From the NCBI RefSeq assembly GCF_002564465.1, contig NZ_NUUX01000025.1, positions 16,444 through 80,443 of the forward strand: a stretch of DNA of 64,000 nt. The letters are read 5' to 3'. This stretch comes from Bacillus sp. AFS088145 (GTDB lineage: Bacteria; Bacillota; Bacilli; Bacillales; Bacillaceae_G). The stretch's first letter is position 1. Each line of letters starts with the position of its first letter. The notes below the pieces were generated by a model. The model did no database searches. It saw only the letters and a list, made by a program, of their open reading frames with translations, and was not told where the DNA came from. Both the position numbers and the translations under genes were made by a program. Below are positions 1 to 8,668 of the stretch, piece by piece.

Positions 1-22
1 ATAAATTTTTGTACTTTTTTAT

Positions 23-460
23 TTAAATTTCTTCACAAAATTGATCGAAGTAATTTTGAAGTTTTTGAATGACTTGCATTGGATCATGACCTTCTATTTC
101 ATGACGCTCAACCATCGCAACAAGCTCACCGTCTTTTAAAAGTGCAAATGACGGAGATGATGGTGCTTTACCAGTAAAATATTCACGAGCTTTCGCAGTA
201 GCTTCTTTATCTTGCCCAGCAAACACAGTTACTAATTGGTCAGGTCTTGCATCATAGTGCACTGAGTGTGCTGCTGCAGGACGAGCAATACCACCAGCAC
301 AACCACATACTGAGTTTACCATTACAAGTGTAGTGCCTTTCTTTACTAGAGCTTGCTCTACTTCCTCAGGTGTTTTTAACTCTGCATAACCAGCCGCTAC
401 GATTTCTTGACGTGCAGTATGGACAACATCATTCATAAAAAAATTAAAATTCATATTCAT
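23..460 (-). CDS. brxB: Bacilliredoxin, BrxA/BrxB (YphP/YqiW) family
   Basis: This cytoplasmic thiol-disulfide protein removes bacillithiol from S-bacillithiolated proteins during redox stress. The 145-residue product has the family length and carries the CGC active site at residues 52-54 (context [15 protein letters not shown]), the C-terminal [10 protein letters not shown] segment and a thioredoxin-like fold region. The start is preceded by AAGGAG at a normal distance. It sits downstream of the bkd region, as yqiW does in B. subtilis, which favours BrxB over the paralogue BrxA. Family assignment is firm; the choice of paralogue rests on context and remembered sequence similarity. Confidence 0.93.
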   Translation of the reverse strand: MNMNFNFFMNDVVHTARQEIVAAGYAELKTPEEVEQALVKKGTTLVMVNSVCGCAGGIARPAAAHSVHYDARPDQLVTVFAGQDKEATAKAREYFTGKAPSSPSFALLKDGELVAMVERHEIEGHDPMQVIQKLQNYFDQFCEEI

Positions 461-570
461 TTCATCTACTCCTTACATGCTTTTTTTCATCTTACCAATT
501 TAGCGACTATTAATTCAAGCTTTTGAACCTGCTAGTTTTATTATTTTTAATGAATCTTTTAACGCCTTAA

Positions 571-882
571 TTATTCATCCACTAACTCTACAATTACATT
601 CGGTAAATGAGCTAATGTAGATATAGCGTATTGGTAATCTTCATTTAATTCTTCAACGACACGAATGACAGTTACGTATGGATTTTTTAGGACAAACTGA
701 TCAATCTTTTCCACATTTCCTGCAATGAATAAAACTTTTGCATCAATTTTATTTTTTAAGCCGATTGAATGTAATGTGGATAATACATTTTTCATTAGCT
801 CTTCTTCTTGCTCACTAGCACCTTCTAATATTATACAGTCCCAACTTAATAACTTAAGCTGATCAAAAAGAAGTTCGTCCAT
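571..882 (-). CDS. Small conserved-looking protein of unknown function
   Basis: I do not recognise the family. The product is 103 residues, acidic, soluble and without cysteines, starting MDELLFDQLKLLSWDCIILEG when read from the ATG at 882. That start has a GGGGGGAGAGAT leader, whereas the longer open frame upstream of it lacks a ribosome binding site. Alternating hydrophobic strands and charged helices suggest a small alpha/beta fold. It lies between brxB and a small membrane protein gene, all on the minus strand, with gaps of about 90-110 bp. No function is proposed. Confidence 0.7.
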   Translation of the reverse strand: MDELLFDQLKLLSWDCIILEGASEQEEELMKNVLSTLHSIGLKNKIDAKVLFIAGNVEKIDQFVLKNPYVTVIRVVEELNEDYQYAISTLAHLPNVIVELVDE

Positions 883-973
883 ATCTCTCCCCCCATATCG
901 TTTGTTTATACAAATATATGAGGAAATGAACGAAAGCATACTTTTTTAGTATGAGATGAAAAAACTCTACTAT

Positions 974-1234
974 TTAAGCTTCACCAATACCGAACGCCAA
1001 TACTAATAAGAAGAAGAAAATAAATGTGACAATATTTAAGACTACGCCAAGAAAAATATTTGTAAGTTTTTTTGAGAGGAATGCAAAAATGACCCCAGCT
1101 ATTGATAAGATTAAGAAACATAAAAGGAATATGCCCAGTTGTTTAGTGTGATCATTGATAAAAAGAGCTATAACTATACTGATACCAACCATCATTAAAG
1201 AAAGCCTACCATATTTATTCAAATAACTACCCAT
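974..1234 (-). CDS. Small integral membrane protein, unknown function
   Basis: The product is about 86 residues if read from the ATG at 1234 (MGSYLNKYGRLSLMMVGISI). The open frame extends upstream to 1309, but those extra residues look non-native. Three hydrophobic helices are visible, approximately residues 10-30, 35-55 and 65-84. The ribosome binding site is weak, with AGCGAGG directly against the ATG, so the start is uncertain. No family is recognised. It lies downstream of the MFS gene, separated from it by a terminator hairpin, so it should be transcribed separately. Confidence 0.6.
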   Translation of the reverse strand: MGSYLNKYGRLSLMMVGISIVIALFINDHTKQLGIFLLCFLILSIAGVIFAFLSKKLTNIFLGVVLNIVTFIFFFLLVLAFGIGEA

Positions 1235-1330
1235 CCTCGCTATTTTTATTCTTACTTTAAATGTATCACAATTAATTACTGGAAATGAATGGAAAAATAA
1301 AAATGACAACTTAACGCTCTGAAAGAAAAA

Positions 1331-1356
1331 AAAGAACGCTTTAAAAGCGTTCTTTT
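1331..1356 (-). terminator. Rho-independent terminator of the MFS gene
   Basis: A perfect stem AAGAACGCTT / AAGCGTTCTT begins right at the stop codon of the MFS gene and is followed on the minus strand by a T-rich run. Confidence 0.85.
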
Positions 1357-2605
1357 AAGAATTAACAGTTAATTTTGTATCCGATTCAACCTTGACTGCA
1401 ATTCTTTTTTGAAAAAGTCGATTTACAAAAAACATCATTGGAAAACTTATAAAAGCGATTGCACTAATAATAACAAATCCACGGCCGCCATTTTCATATC
1501 CGAAGTAAGCTAATAAACTACCACCTAGCGCTGGACCGAAAACAAAACCGAGTTTTGAAAATCCCATTGCCCCAAAATAAGTTCCCTTTAATTCTTCAGG
1601 AGCAAGCTGATCGACAAATACATCTGTAAATGTAAATGCAAATATTTCTCCTACAGTTAACACAATCATTACGAGTGCTAACAAGAAAAAGTTAGTAAAT
1701 AACCCAAATCCAGCTACAGCTAAACTAACAATCACATTACCAATCATCATAGATACAGTAGGTGAAAAATTCTTCATTCTACTTACAATTGGGAATTGAA
1801 GTATTACTACAGTTACTGCATTGATTGTTGTTAAATACGCATACAGTTTAATGCCATTATGAAACTGTGGTGCATTCGCAAAATATTGAGACATTGTTGA
1901 AAAGCTTTGTGAATAACCAAGACCATAAAAACAGATTGTTAAAATCGTCAATGCAAAGATGATATCCTTACGTAAAATTGAAAACGATGCCTTCATCGAA
2001 ACTTTATTAGTTGCTGAAGCAGACTTTCCTTCTCCAATTTTATACTTTGATAACATAAACAATAATGTTAAACCATAAAAAAAGTACACAATTCCAGATA
2101 ATACGAATGGCAATGTGCTTTTTGAGCTTCCTAGATATAAACCAACTAAAGGACCTACTGCAACTCCAACATTAATAGCAGCATACCGCAAGTTAAAGAC
2201 TAACAGTTTTGATTTCTCGTCTGTTAGATCAGATAGTAATGCTCTTGAAGAAGGTTCGAAAAATGATGAACAAATATTTAAAATCGAGTTCAGCACAAAA
2301 AACCAGGCAAATGAATTTCCTAGTCCAAAACCAACTAATGTAATAGACCATAAGAAAATACTCGATAATAAAATAGTTTTCCTTCCAATACGATCAGAAA
2401 GAGTTCCTCCAATAAAACTGAAAAACACCCCTAAAAAAGATGAAACCGTTAACATGAGCCCAACCATTGCAGGCGAGATATGTTTAACTGAAGTTAAATA
2501 AATAGCTAAAAATGGCATACTTACTGTGCTAGCAAACCTAACGAATAAAGTTCCAATAACGATATTCCAAGCAACAGGATGTACGGCAGATAAATTTTTA
2601 AACAT
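1355..2605 (-). CDS. MFS transporter (drug:H+ antiporter-like, MdtG/YqjV type)
   Basis: This is a 416-residue, 12-helix major facilitator of the size typical for drug/proton antiporters. The loop 2-3 signature GTLSDRIGRK (MFS motif A) is present near residues 66-75. A short basic N-terminus precedes the first helix, and a C-terminal tail after helix 12 ends in polar residues. The ATG is preceded by a GGGGGG-rich ribosome binding site. It is probably monocistronic, having its own terminator. The substrate cannot be told from sequence; export of a small hydrophobic compound is an inference from family. Confidence 0.85.
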   Translation of the reverse strand: MFKNLSAVHPVAWNIVIGTLFVRFASTVSMPFLAIYLTSVKHISPAMVGLMLTVSSFLGVFFSFIGGTLSDRIGRKTILLSSIFLWSITLVGFGLGNSFAWFFVLNSILNICSSFFEPSSRALLSDLTDEKSKLLVFNLRYAAINVGVAVGPLVGLYLGSSKSTLPFVLSGIVYFFYGLTLLFMLSKYKIGEGKSASATNKVSMKASFSILRKDIIFALTILTICFYGLGYSQSFSTMSQYFANAPQFHNGIKLYAYLTTINAVTVVILQFPIVSRMKNFSPTVSMMIGNVIVSLAVAGFGLFTNFFLLALVMIVLTVGEIFAFTFTDVFVDQLAPEELKGTYFGAMGFSKLGFVFGPALGGSLLAYFGYENGGRGFVIISAIAFISFPMMFFVNRLFQKRIAVKVESDTKLTVNS

Positions 2606-2776
2606 CTTATCCCCCCTATTTCTCTAAGATGTCACATATTTTTAAATTATCTTACAAATGTTACAGTTTGTAAAGGTTTAGTTTAGGGACCTAAAAGTAT
2701 ACTGGAGATTAAGTAAAGGAAAATAATATAGCATGGAGGCAAAGAAAAAAGGGTTATAGAGAAAAGGAATGGCATC

Positions 2777-3253
2777 CTATTCCCTATTGTTTTTCATATT
2801 CCGATAAAGATTGTCTTTTAATATAGCCATGAATCGGCTTTTACTATTATCAATCACTTCGAAGCCGTATTTGCGGTATAAGTTGTGAGCATCTCTTGTG
2901 CCAAGCATGAATGTCCGTACGGTTGATAGTTTTTCATAACGCATGATTTCTTCCATTAGCCATTTTGATAGGCCTTGTTTACGATATTCTGGGAGAATAA
3001 ATACGTCTGCTAAATAAGCAAATGTGACGCCATCTGATACTACTCTAGCAAAGCCTACTTGTGTAGGTTCACTTTCACCAGGATTCCCCTTGTAAACTCC
3101 AAAACAAAAAGATCCTTTAATAAATCGATCAATATATTCATAAGGTATTTCATTTGCCCAATATGAATCTTTGTCTAAAAAGTTATAAATAACTTCTCTG
3201 TTTAATAATTCTTTATTCGTTGATATGTAATAGCCATTTTGTTCAACTAGCAT
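2777..3253 (-). CDS. GNAT family N-acetyltransferase
   Basis: The product is about 158 residues. The acetyl-CoA binding motif A is recognisable as DVFILPEYRKQGLSKWLM, and the C-terminal NLYRKYGFE motif is typical of GNATs. The start was chosen at the ATG at 3253 because AAAAAGGGG lies about 8 nt upstream. The longer frame to 3310 would begin in AT-rich leader DNA. The gene is isolated, so the acceptor substrate is unknown. A weak hairpin (GGAAT/ATTCC) with a T-rich tail lies just after the stop. Confidence 0.85.
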   Translation of the reverse strand: MLVEQNGYYISTNKELLNREVIYNFLDKDSYWANEIPYEYIDRFIKGSFCFGVYKGNPGESEPTQVGFARVVSDGVTFAYLADVFILPEYRKQGLSKWLMEEIMRYEKLSTVRTFMLGTRDAHNLYRKYGFEVIDNSKSRFMAILKDNLYRNMKNNRE

Positions 3254-3763
3254 AAGATCTACCCCTTTTTTGAAAAAATACAGAATTTTATAATTATTTA
3301 ATTTTATCACAAGTCAATTATAAAGGGGTATTTTATAATTCAGGATAGAGGACACACATATATTCCTTTTAATTAACTGTAACATGATTGAGGCGGTATC
3401 TCGGTGGCGTTTTTCGTTTTTCGTGGGTTTATTTGTCCTTTTTAATAGATCATTAGCGTAATTTATCACTATTTTTGTACATAGAAGAAAGAATTTAGAA
3501 TAACCTTGCTAGTTTTCTAAATTGAATAGGTCTATTTCATTATTATTAAGTTAAAATACTAACCGGTATGGGTAATTTCTTATTTTATTTGGGATACTAT
3601 GGGCTTTAATTGCAGTTTCACTAATTTTATTTGCGATTTCCCAATTTTTATTTGTATCTAGAATTATATTTGCACCTAGAATTTTAAATGCAGATCCTCT
3701 ACCTTTATTTGCACCTCGCACGACGATTTTTATTTTCTCATTTTACAAAAAAACATAAAAAAG
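3254..3763. other. Intergenic stretch without a gene
   Basis: About 510 bp between the GNAT gene and the bkd terminator. It contains no credible ORF. Its right half (3604-3742) holds the degenerate TTTATTTGC repeat described separately, with a looser fragment of the same type near 3420-3440. The left half is AT-rich with nothing recognised. Confidence 0.7.
3604..3742. repeat. Degenerate ~21-bp repeat, TTTAWTTGC type, about 7 units
   Basis: Units begin with TTTAATTGC, TTTATTTGC, TTTATTTGT, ATATTTGC, TTAAATGC, TTTATTTGC and TTTTATTTTC. They are spaced about 18-22 bp apart and separated by pyrimidine-rich spacers such as ACCTCGCACGAC. The same unit builds the larger array at 48143-48500. The copies are diverged, so this array looks older. 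Function is unknown. Confidence 0.7.
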
Positions 3764-3789
3764 AGGTTGCCCTTAAGACAACCTCTTTC
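3764..3789 (-). terminator. Terminator of the bkd operon
   Basis: The stem AAAGAGGTTG / CAACCTCTTT lies 10 bp after the bkdB stop and is followed on the minus strand by a T-rich run. It marks the 3' end of the seven-gene operon. Confidence 0.9.
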
Positions 3790-3799
3790 GTTTAAAAAA

Positions 3800-5098
3800 T
3801 TAATATACGTTCGTATTTTCTTTTGTTGTATTTTCTAGGATTTCTTTTACTCTTCCTAAGAATTTACCACAAATGAATCCATCTAGTACACGGTGATCTA
3901 GTGATAAGCATAGGTTAACCATATCGCGAACACCAATCATTCCGTTTACAACAGCTGGACGTTTTACGATGCTTTCAATTTGTAAAATTGCAGCTTGTGG
4001 GTAGTTAATGATACCCGCGCTTTGAATACTACCAAATGATCCAGTGTTATTTACTGTGAATGTGCCACCTTGCATTTCGTCTGATTTTAATTTACCAGTA
4101 CGAACTTTTGTAGCTAATTCTGTAATTTCACGTGCAATACCTTTGATTGTTTTCTCATCAGCATTTTTAATTACTGGAACAAATAATGCATCGTCTGTTG
4201 CAACAGCGATCGATAAGTTAATATCTTTCTTTTGGATGATTTTGTCTCCAGCCCACATTGAATTAATCATTGGGTATTCTTTAAGTGCTTGCGCTACTGC
4301 TTTAACAAAGAATGCGAAGAATGTTAAAGAGAAACCTTCTTTTTTCTTGAAAGAATCTTTAAGACTGTTTCTGTAATTTACTAAGTTTGTAACATCTACT
4401 TCGATCATCATCCAAGCATGTGGAGCTTCATGTTTACTACGTAACATATTTGAAGCAATTGCTTTACGAACACCTGTAACTGGAATTTCAATATCGCCAA
4501 CTGCTGTTGGAATAACAGGTGCTTGTGCTGCAGGAGCAGTTTGTGCTACAACTGGTTGAGCAGGTGCTTCAACAGCAACTGGTGCCACTTGAGGTACACC
4601 ATTTGCGATTGCATTTAAAACATCTTTTCTAGTAACTCGACCATTATTTCCTGTACCAGGAATTAATGAAAGATCAAGATTATTTTCTTGTGCTAAACGA
4701 AGTACAGCTGGAGAATAACGTGCTTTACCAGACTCATCAGTTTTAGCAATAGTTTGAACTGGAGCAGCAGCTACAGGAGTTTGTGCCGGTGCTACAGGTG
4801 CAGCTTTTTCAACTGGTTTTTCTTCGATTGTTGTAGCAGCTACTTCACCAGAAGCTCCTTCAACTTCAATCGTACAAATGATTTCACCAACAGCTAAAGT
4901 TTCCCCTTCACCTGCGATTAATTCTTTAATCACACCAGAAAATGAAGATGGTACTTCAGCATTAACTTTATCTGTCATAACTTCAGCAAGAGGATCGTAC
5001 TTATTTACACGGTCTCCTACTTTTACTAACCAAGTACTGATTGTACCCTCAGTTACACTTTCACCTAATTGAGGCATTTTAATATTTTCGATCATCAT
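3800..5098 (-). CDS. bkdB: Branched-chain 2-oxo acid dehydrogenase E2, dihydrolipoyl acyltransferase
   Basis: This is the core subunit of the branched-chain 2-oxo acid dehydrogenase complex; it moves the acyl group from E1 to CoA by way of a swinging lipoyl arm. Of about 432 residues, an N-terminal lipoyl domain (residues 1-80) holds the lipoyl lysine in MTDKVNAE. An Ala/Pro/Val linker follows, then the E1/E3-binding domain (ARYSPAVLRLA...GRVTRKDV). The C-terminal catalytic domain contains the SLDHRVLDG active site. ATGs at 5098 and 5095 share one GGGGG ribosome binding site; either could be used. It is the last gene of the operon. Lipoylation needs lipM, found at 48.5 kb. Confidence 0.95.
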   Translation of the reverse strand: MMIENIKMPQLGESVTEGTISTWLVKVGDRVNKYDPLAEVMTDKVNAEVPSSFSGVIKELIAGEGETLAVGEIICTIEVEGASGEVAATTIEEKPVEKAAPVAPAQTPVAAAPVQTIAKTDESGKARYSPAVLRLAQENNLDLSLIPGTGNNGRVTRKDVLNAIANGVPQVAPVAVEAPAQPVVAQTAPAAQAPVIPTAVGDIEIPVTGVRKAIASNMLRSKHEAPHAWMMIEVDVTNLVNYRNSLKDSFKKKEGFSLTFFAFFVKAVAQALKEYPMINSMWAGDKIIQKKDINLSIAVATDDALFVPVIKNADEKTIKGIAREITELATKVRTGKLKSDEMQGGTFTVNNTGSFGSIQSAGIINYPQAAILQIESIVKRPAVVNGMIGVRDMVNLCLSLDHRVLDGFICGKFLGRVKEILENTTKENTNVY

Positions 5099-5125
5099 TA
5101 TGTCCCCCTTTTTCAAACAGTGCCA

Positions 5126-6109
5126 TTAAAATGCTGCAAGTTCTCTAGCCGCTTTTTCTACTTTATCTGGATTAACCATGAAGAATTTTTCCATTGTTGG
5201 AGAATAAGGCATTGCCGGAACATCAGGGCCAGCAAGGCGTGCGATTGGCGCATCTAATTCAAATAAGCAATTTTCAGCAATAATTGCTGCAACTTCGCTC
5301 ATTATACTTCCTTCTTTATTATCTTCCGTTACTAATAAAACTTTTCCTGTTTTAGAAGCAGCTTCGATAATAGATTCTTTATCTAATGGATAAATTGTAC
5401 GTAAGTCTAAAACATGTACAGAAATACCATCTTGAGCTAATTTTTCAGCAGCTTGAAGAGCAAAATGTACACATAGTCCGTAAGTGATGATTGTGATATC
5501 TTCACCTTCACGTTTTACATCAGCTTTTCCAATTGGAAGTACATAATCAGTTTCAGGTACTTCACCTTTAATTAATCGATAAGCACGTTTATGCTCAAAG
5601 AAAATTACTGGGTCATTATCACGAATTGCTGCTTTTAATAATCCTTTCACATCATAAGGAGTTGAAGGCATTACAATTTTCAATCCTGGTTGACCTGCAA
5701 ATACCTTCTCAACAGATTGAGAGTGATAAAGTGCACCGTGTACACCGCCTCCATAAGGAGCACGAATCGTAATAGGACAAGTCCAGTCATTGTTTGAACG
5801 ATAACGAATTCTTGATGCCTCAGAAATAATTTGGTTTACTGCAGGCATAATAAAATCAGCAAATTGCATTTCAGCTACTGGTCTAAGTCCGTACATTGCA
5901 GCACCAATACCAACACCCGCAATTGCAGATTCTGCAAGTGGTGTATCTAATACACGATCCTCACCAAATTGATCATACAGACCATGAGTCGCTTTAAATA
6001 CTCCACCTTTTAATCCAACGTCTTCCCCTAATACAAATACCTTTGGATCGCGTTCCATTTCCTCTTTTAACGCTAAAGTTACTGCATCTATATAAGACAT
6101 TACTGCCAT
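5126..6109 (-). CDS. bkdAB: Branched-chain 2-oxo acid dehydrogenase E1 beta subunit
   Basis: The beta subunit pairs with BkdAA to form the thiamine-diphosphate E1 that decarboxylates the 2-oxo acids of leucine, isoleucine and valine. The 327-residue product matches the family from MSYIDAVTLALKEEM through the C-terminal transketolase domain (GLCVHFALQAAEKL, VTEDNKEGSIMSEVA). The EDVGLKGGVFKAT and PLAESAIAGVGIGAAM segments are characteristic. It lies 16 bp after bkdAA and 27 bp before bkdB, consistent with co-translation of complex subunits. Confidence 0.95.
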   Translation of the reverse strand: MAVMSYIDAVTLALKEEMERDPKVFVLGEDVGLKGGVFKATHGLYDQFGEDRVLDTPLAESAIAGVGIGAAMYGLRPVAEMQFADFIMPAVNQIISEASRIRYRSNNDWTCPITIRAPYGGGVHGALYHSQSVEKVFAGQPGLKIVMPSTPYDVKGLLKAAIRDNDPVIFFEHKRAYRLIKGEVPETDYVLPIGKADVKREGEDITIITYGLCVHFALQAAEKLAQDGISVHVLDLRTIYPLDKESIIEAASKTGKVLLVTEDNKEGSIMSEVAAIIAENCLFELDAPIARLAGPDVPAMPYSPTMEKFFMVNPDKVEKAARELAAF

Positions 6110-6125
6110 ATTGTCCTACCCCCTC

Positions 6126-7130
6126 TTATTCTTCGTAAACAAACTTCAATGCATGCTCAGGTGCTGCATATGGAGCGTTTTCTGCGTAGTCAGTTGCTTC
6201 ATCAACAATCGCACGAATTTTTGTATCTAATTCTTTTTCTATTTCTTCTGTTAACACACCAACTTCATGAAGGTATTTAGCAAATGTAAATAAGCAATCT
6301 TTGCTTTTTGCTTCTTCTACTTCTTCACGAGAACGGTAAATACGATCGTCATCATCACTAGAGTGTGCAGTTAATCGATAAGATACAGCTTCGATTAATG
6401 TTGGACCTTCTCCACGACGAGCACGGTCAACTGCTTCTTTTGTTACACGGTAAACTTCTAATGGATCATTTCCATCAACAGTGAAACCAGGCATGCCGTA
6501 TCCAATTGCACGATCCGATACTTTTTCACATGCTAATTGCTTCTCAATCGGTACTGAGATAGCATATTTGTTATTTTCACACATGAAAATTACTGGTAAC
6601 TTATGTACACCAGCAAAGTTTGCGCCTTCATGGAAATCACCTTGGTTAGAAGAACCTTCACCAAATGAAACCCAAGAAACGATATCTTTACCTTCCATTT
6701 TTGCAGCTAAAGAAACACCAACAGCGTGAGGAACTTGAGTTGTAACTGGAGATGAACCTGTAACGATACGATTTTTCTTTTGTCCAAAATGACCTGGCAT
6801 TTGACGTCCACCAGAGTTTGGATCTTCTGCTTTTGCAAAACCAGAAAGCATTAATTCTTTTGCTGTCATTCCGAATTGTAAAACTACACCCATATCACGG
6901 TAGTATGGTAATACGTAATCTTTTGTATTGTCTAATGCATATACTGAACCAACTTGAGCTGCTTCTTGACCTTGACAAGAAATAACGAACGGAATTTTAC
7001 CAGCACGATTTAATAACCACATACGCTCATCAATACGACGTGCCATTAGCATTGTTTCATACATACTAAGAACGTCATCATTTGATAGACCAAGCTGTTC
7101 ATGACGGTTTGAAGTTGTAACCTTTTCCAT
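6126..7130 (-). CDS. bkdAA: Branched-chain 2-oxo acid dehydrogenase E1 alpha subunit
   Basis: This thiamine-diphosphate-binding E1 alpha subunit performs the decarboxylation step. The 334 residues include the cofactor-binding stretch GEGSSNQGDFHEGANFAGV...ENNKYAISVP, with the GDG-like motif in its branched-chain form, and a YRLTAHSSDDDDRIYRSREE loop that corresponds to the phosphorylation-loop region of homologues. The start ATG follows AAGGGGGATATTT. A 97-bp gap with a perfect inverted repeat separates it from lpdV. Confidence 0.95.
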   Translation of the reverse strand: MEKVTTSNRHEQLGLSNDDVLSMYETMLMARRIDERMWLLNRAGKIPFVISCQGQEAAQVGSVYALDNTKDYVLPYYRDMGVVLQFGMTAKELMLSGFAKAEDPNSGGRQMPGHFGQKKNRIVTGSSPVTTQVPHAVGVSLAAKMEGKDIVSWVSFGEGSSNQGDFHEGANFAGVHKLPVIFMCENNKYAISVPIEKQLACEKVSDRAIGYGMPGFTVDGNDPLEVYRVTKEAVDRARRGEGPTLIEAVSYRLTAHSSDDDDRIYRSREEVEEAKSKDCLFTFAKYLHEVGVLTEEIEKELDTKIRAIVDEATDYAENAPYAAPEHALKFVYEE

Positions 7131-7187
7131 AAATATCCCCCTTTTACCACATACATGTGTGGAAGCGTTTTAAATCATTATAGTGAT

Positions 7188-7216
7188 GAAATGTAGAGAT
7201 TTGCTCTCTACATTTC
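7188..7216 (-). other. Perfect 12-bp inverted repeat between lpdV and bkdAA
   Basis: GAAATGTAGAGA and its exact complement flank a 5-nt loop, just after the lpdV stop. No T-run follows on the minus strand, so it is a poor terminator; an mRNA processing or stabilising hairpin inside the operon is more likely. A TATAAT hexamer and a poor catabolite-repressor-like sequence (TGGAAGCGTTTTAA) lie between it and bkdAA. Their function is inferred only weakly. Confidence 0.6.
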
Positions 7217-7227
7217 AATTTTTTAAA

Positions 7228-8649
7228 TTAAGAGTGAATTGCTAATCCTTCTACAGCAAGTGCTGCTTCACCAATAGCTTCTGATAATGAAGGATGTGGA
7301 TGAATTGTATGAGAAATTTCCCATGCAGTTGCATCTAATACTCGTGCTAAACCTGCTTCAGAGATCATATCAGTTACATGAGGTCCAATCATATGGACAC
7401 CAAGAAGATCATTCGTCTCTTCATCAACAATTATTTTAACAAATCCATCATGCTCACCGTAAACTAAAGCTTTACCGATTGCACGGAATGAGAATTTTCC
7501 TTTTTTAACTGTATAACCTTTTTCTTTTGCTTCACGCTCAGTTAAACCAACAGATGCAACTTCTGGATTACTATAAACACACTTACTTACCATTGTTGGA
7601 TCTAATGGAAGTGGTGAATTACCTGCAATATGCTCAACTGCAATTGTACCTTCTCTTGAAGCAACATGTGCTAATTGTAAGCCACCAATTACATCACCAA
7701 TCGCATAAATATGTGACTCTTTAGTTTGGTAATTAGCATTTGTTTGGATAAAACCATTTTCAACTACGATGTCAGTATTTTCTAATCCGATTCCTTCAAC
7801 ATTCGCTTGACGGCCAACAGATACTAACATTTTTTCAGCAGTGAAAGATTTCTCAGTATCTTTATGAAGCGCATTTATTCTAACACCATTATCGATTACT
7901 AAAGTTTCAGCTAAAACTTTCGCATCAGTAACTAATTTAATACCTTTTTTCTTTAATAATCTAGTCATTTCTTTAGAAATTTCTTCGTCTTCTAAAGGTA
8001 AAATAGTTTTACTATACTCGATTACTGTTACCTCAACACCAAAATCTGCTAACATTGAAGCCCACTCAATACCGATTACACCGCCACCAACGATAATAAT
8101 TGACGCAGGAAGTGACTCCATTTTTAACGCCTCATCAGATGACATTACATGCTCACCATCAATAGTTAATCCAGGTAAAGACTTTGGTCTTGAACCAGTT
8201 GCGACTAAAACGTTCTTAGGAATTAGCATTTCGTTCTCGCTACCATCATTCATTTCAACTGAAATTGTTCCTGGCATTGGAGAGAAGATTGAAGGACCTA
8301 AAATACGTCCTAAACCGTCGTATACATCAATTTTCCCTTGTTTCATTAAGTGTTCGACACCTTTATGAAGCCCGGCAACGATATTTTCTTTTCTTTGTTG
8401 TACTTTGCTAAAATTTAATGTTACGCCTGATGTTTCAACACCAAACTCTTCACTTTTCTTAGCAGTTGAAAAAACTTCTGCACTACGTAATAATGCTTTA
8501 CTTGGGATACAGCCTGCATGTAAGCAAGTTCCACCTAGTTTGTTTTTTTCTACTACCGCTACTTTTAATCCTAATTGAGAAGCACGAATAGCAGCTACAT
8601 AGCCGCCTGTACCGCCACCGAGTACGACTAAATCATATTCTGTTGCCAT
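7228..8649 (-). CDS. lpdV: Dihydrolipoyl dehydrogenase (E3) of the branched-chain complex
   Basis: This FAD flavoprotein reoxidises the dihydrolipoyl arm of BkdB and passes electrons to NAD+. The 473-residue protein shows the N-terminal FAD motif VVLGGGTGGYVAAIRA, the redox-active disulfide GGTCLHAGCIPSK (CX4C), the NAD-binding motif VGGGVIGIEWASM, the second FAD motif IYAIGDVIGG and the C-terminal HPHPSLSEA with the catalytic His. It lies 19 bp after buk. A dedicated E3 in a bkd operon is the B. subtilis arrangement. Confidence 0.96.
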   Translation of the reverse strand: MATEYDLVVLGGGTGGYVAAIRASQLGLKVAVVEKNKLGGTCLHAGCIPSKALLRSAEVFSTAKKSEEFGVETSGVTLNFSKVQQRKENIVAGLHKGVEHLMKQGKIDVYDGLGRILGPSIFSPMPGTISVEMNDGSENEMLIPKNVLVATGSRPKSLPGLTIDGEHVMSSDEALKMESLPASIIIVGGGVIGIEWASMLADFGVEVTVIEYSKTILPLEDEEISKEMTRLLKKKGIKLVTDAKVLAETLVIDNGVRINALHKDTEKSFTAEKMLVSVGRQANVEGIGLENTDIVVENGFIQTNANYQTKESHIYAIGDVIGGLQLAHVASREGTIAVEHIAGNSPLPLDPTMVSKCVYSNPEVASVGLTEREAKEKGYTVKKGKFSFRAIGKALVYGEHDGFVKIIVDEETNDLLGVHMIGPHVTDMISEAGLARVLDATAWEISHTIHPHPSLSEAIGEAALAVEGLAIHS

Positions 8650-8668
8650 GATGAAATTCTCCTCACAT

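Noticed and set aside
2115-2501. Plus-strand frame of 128 codons opposite the MFS gene
   Set aside because: It is the shadow of the MFS gene; the MFS protein has a full family signature and this frame has none.
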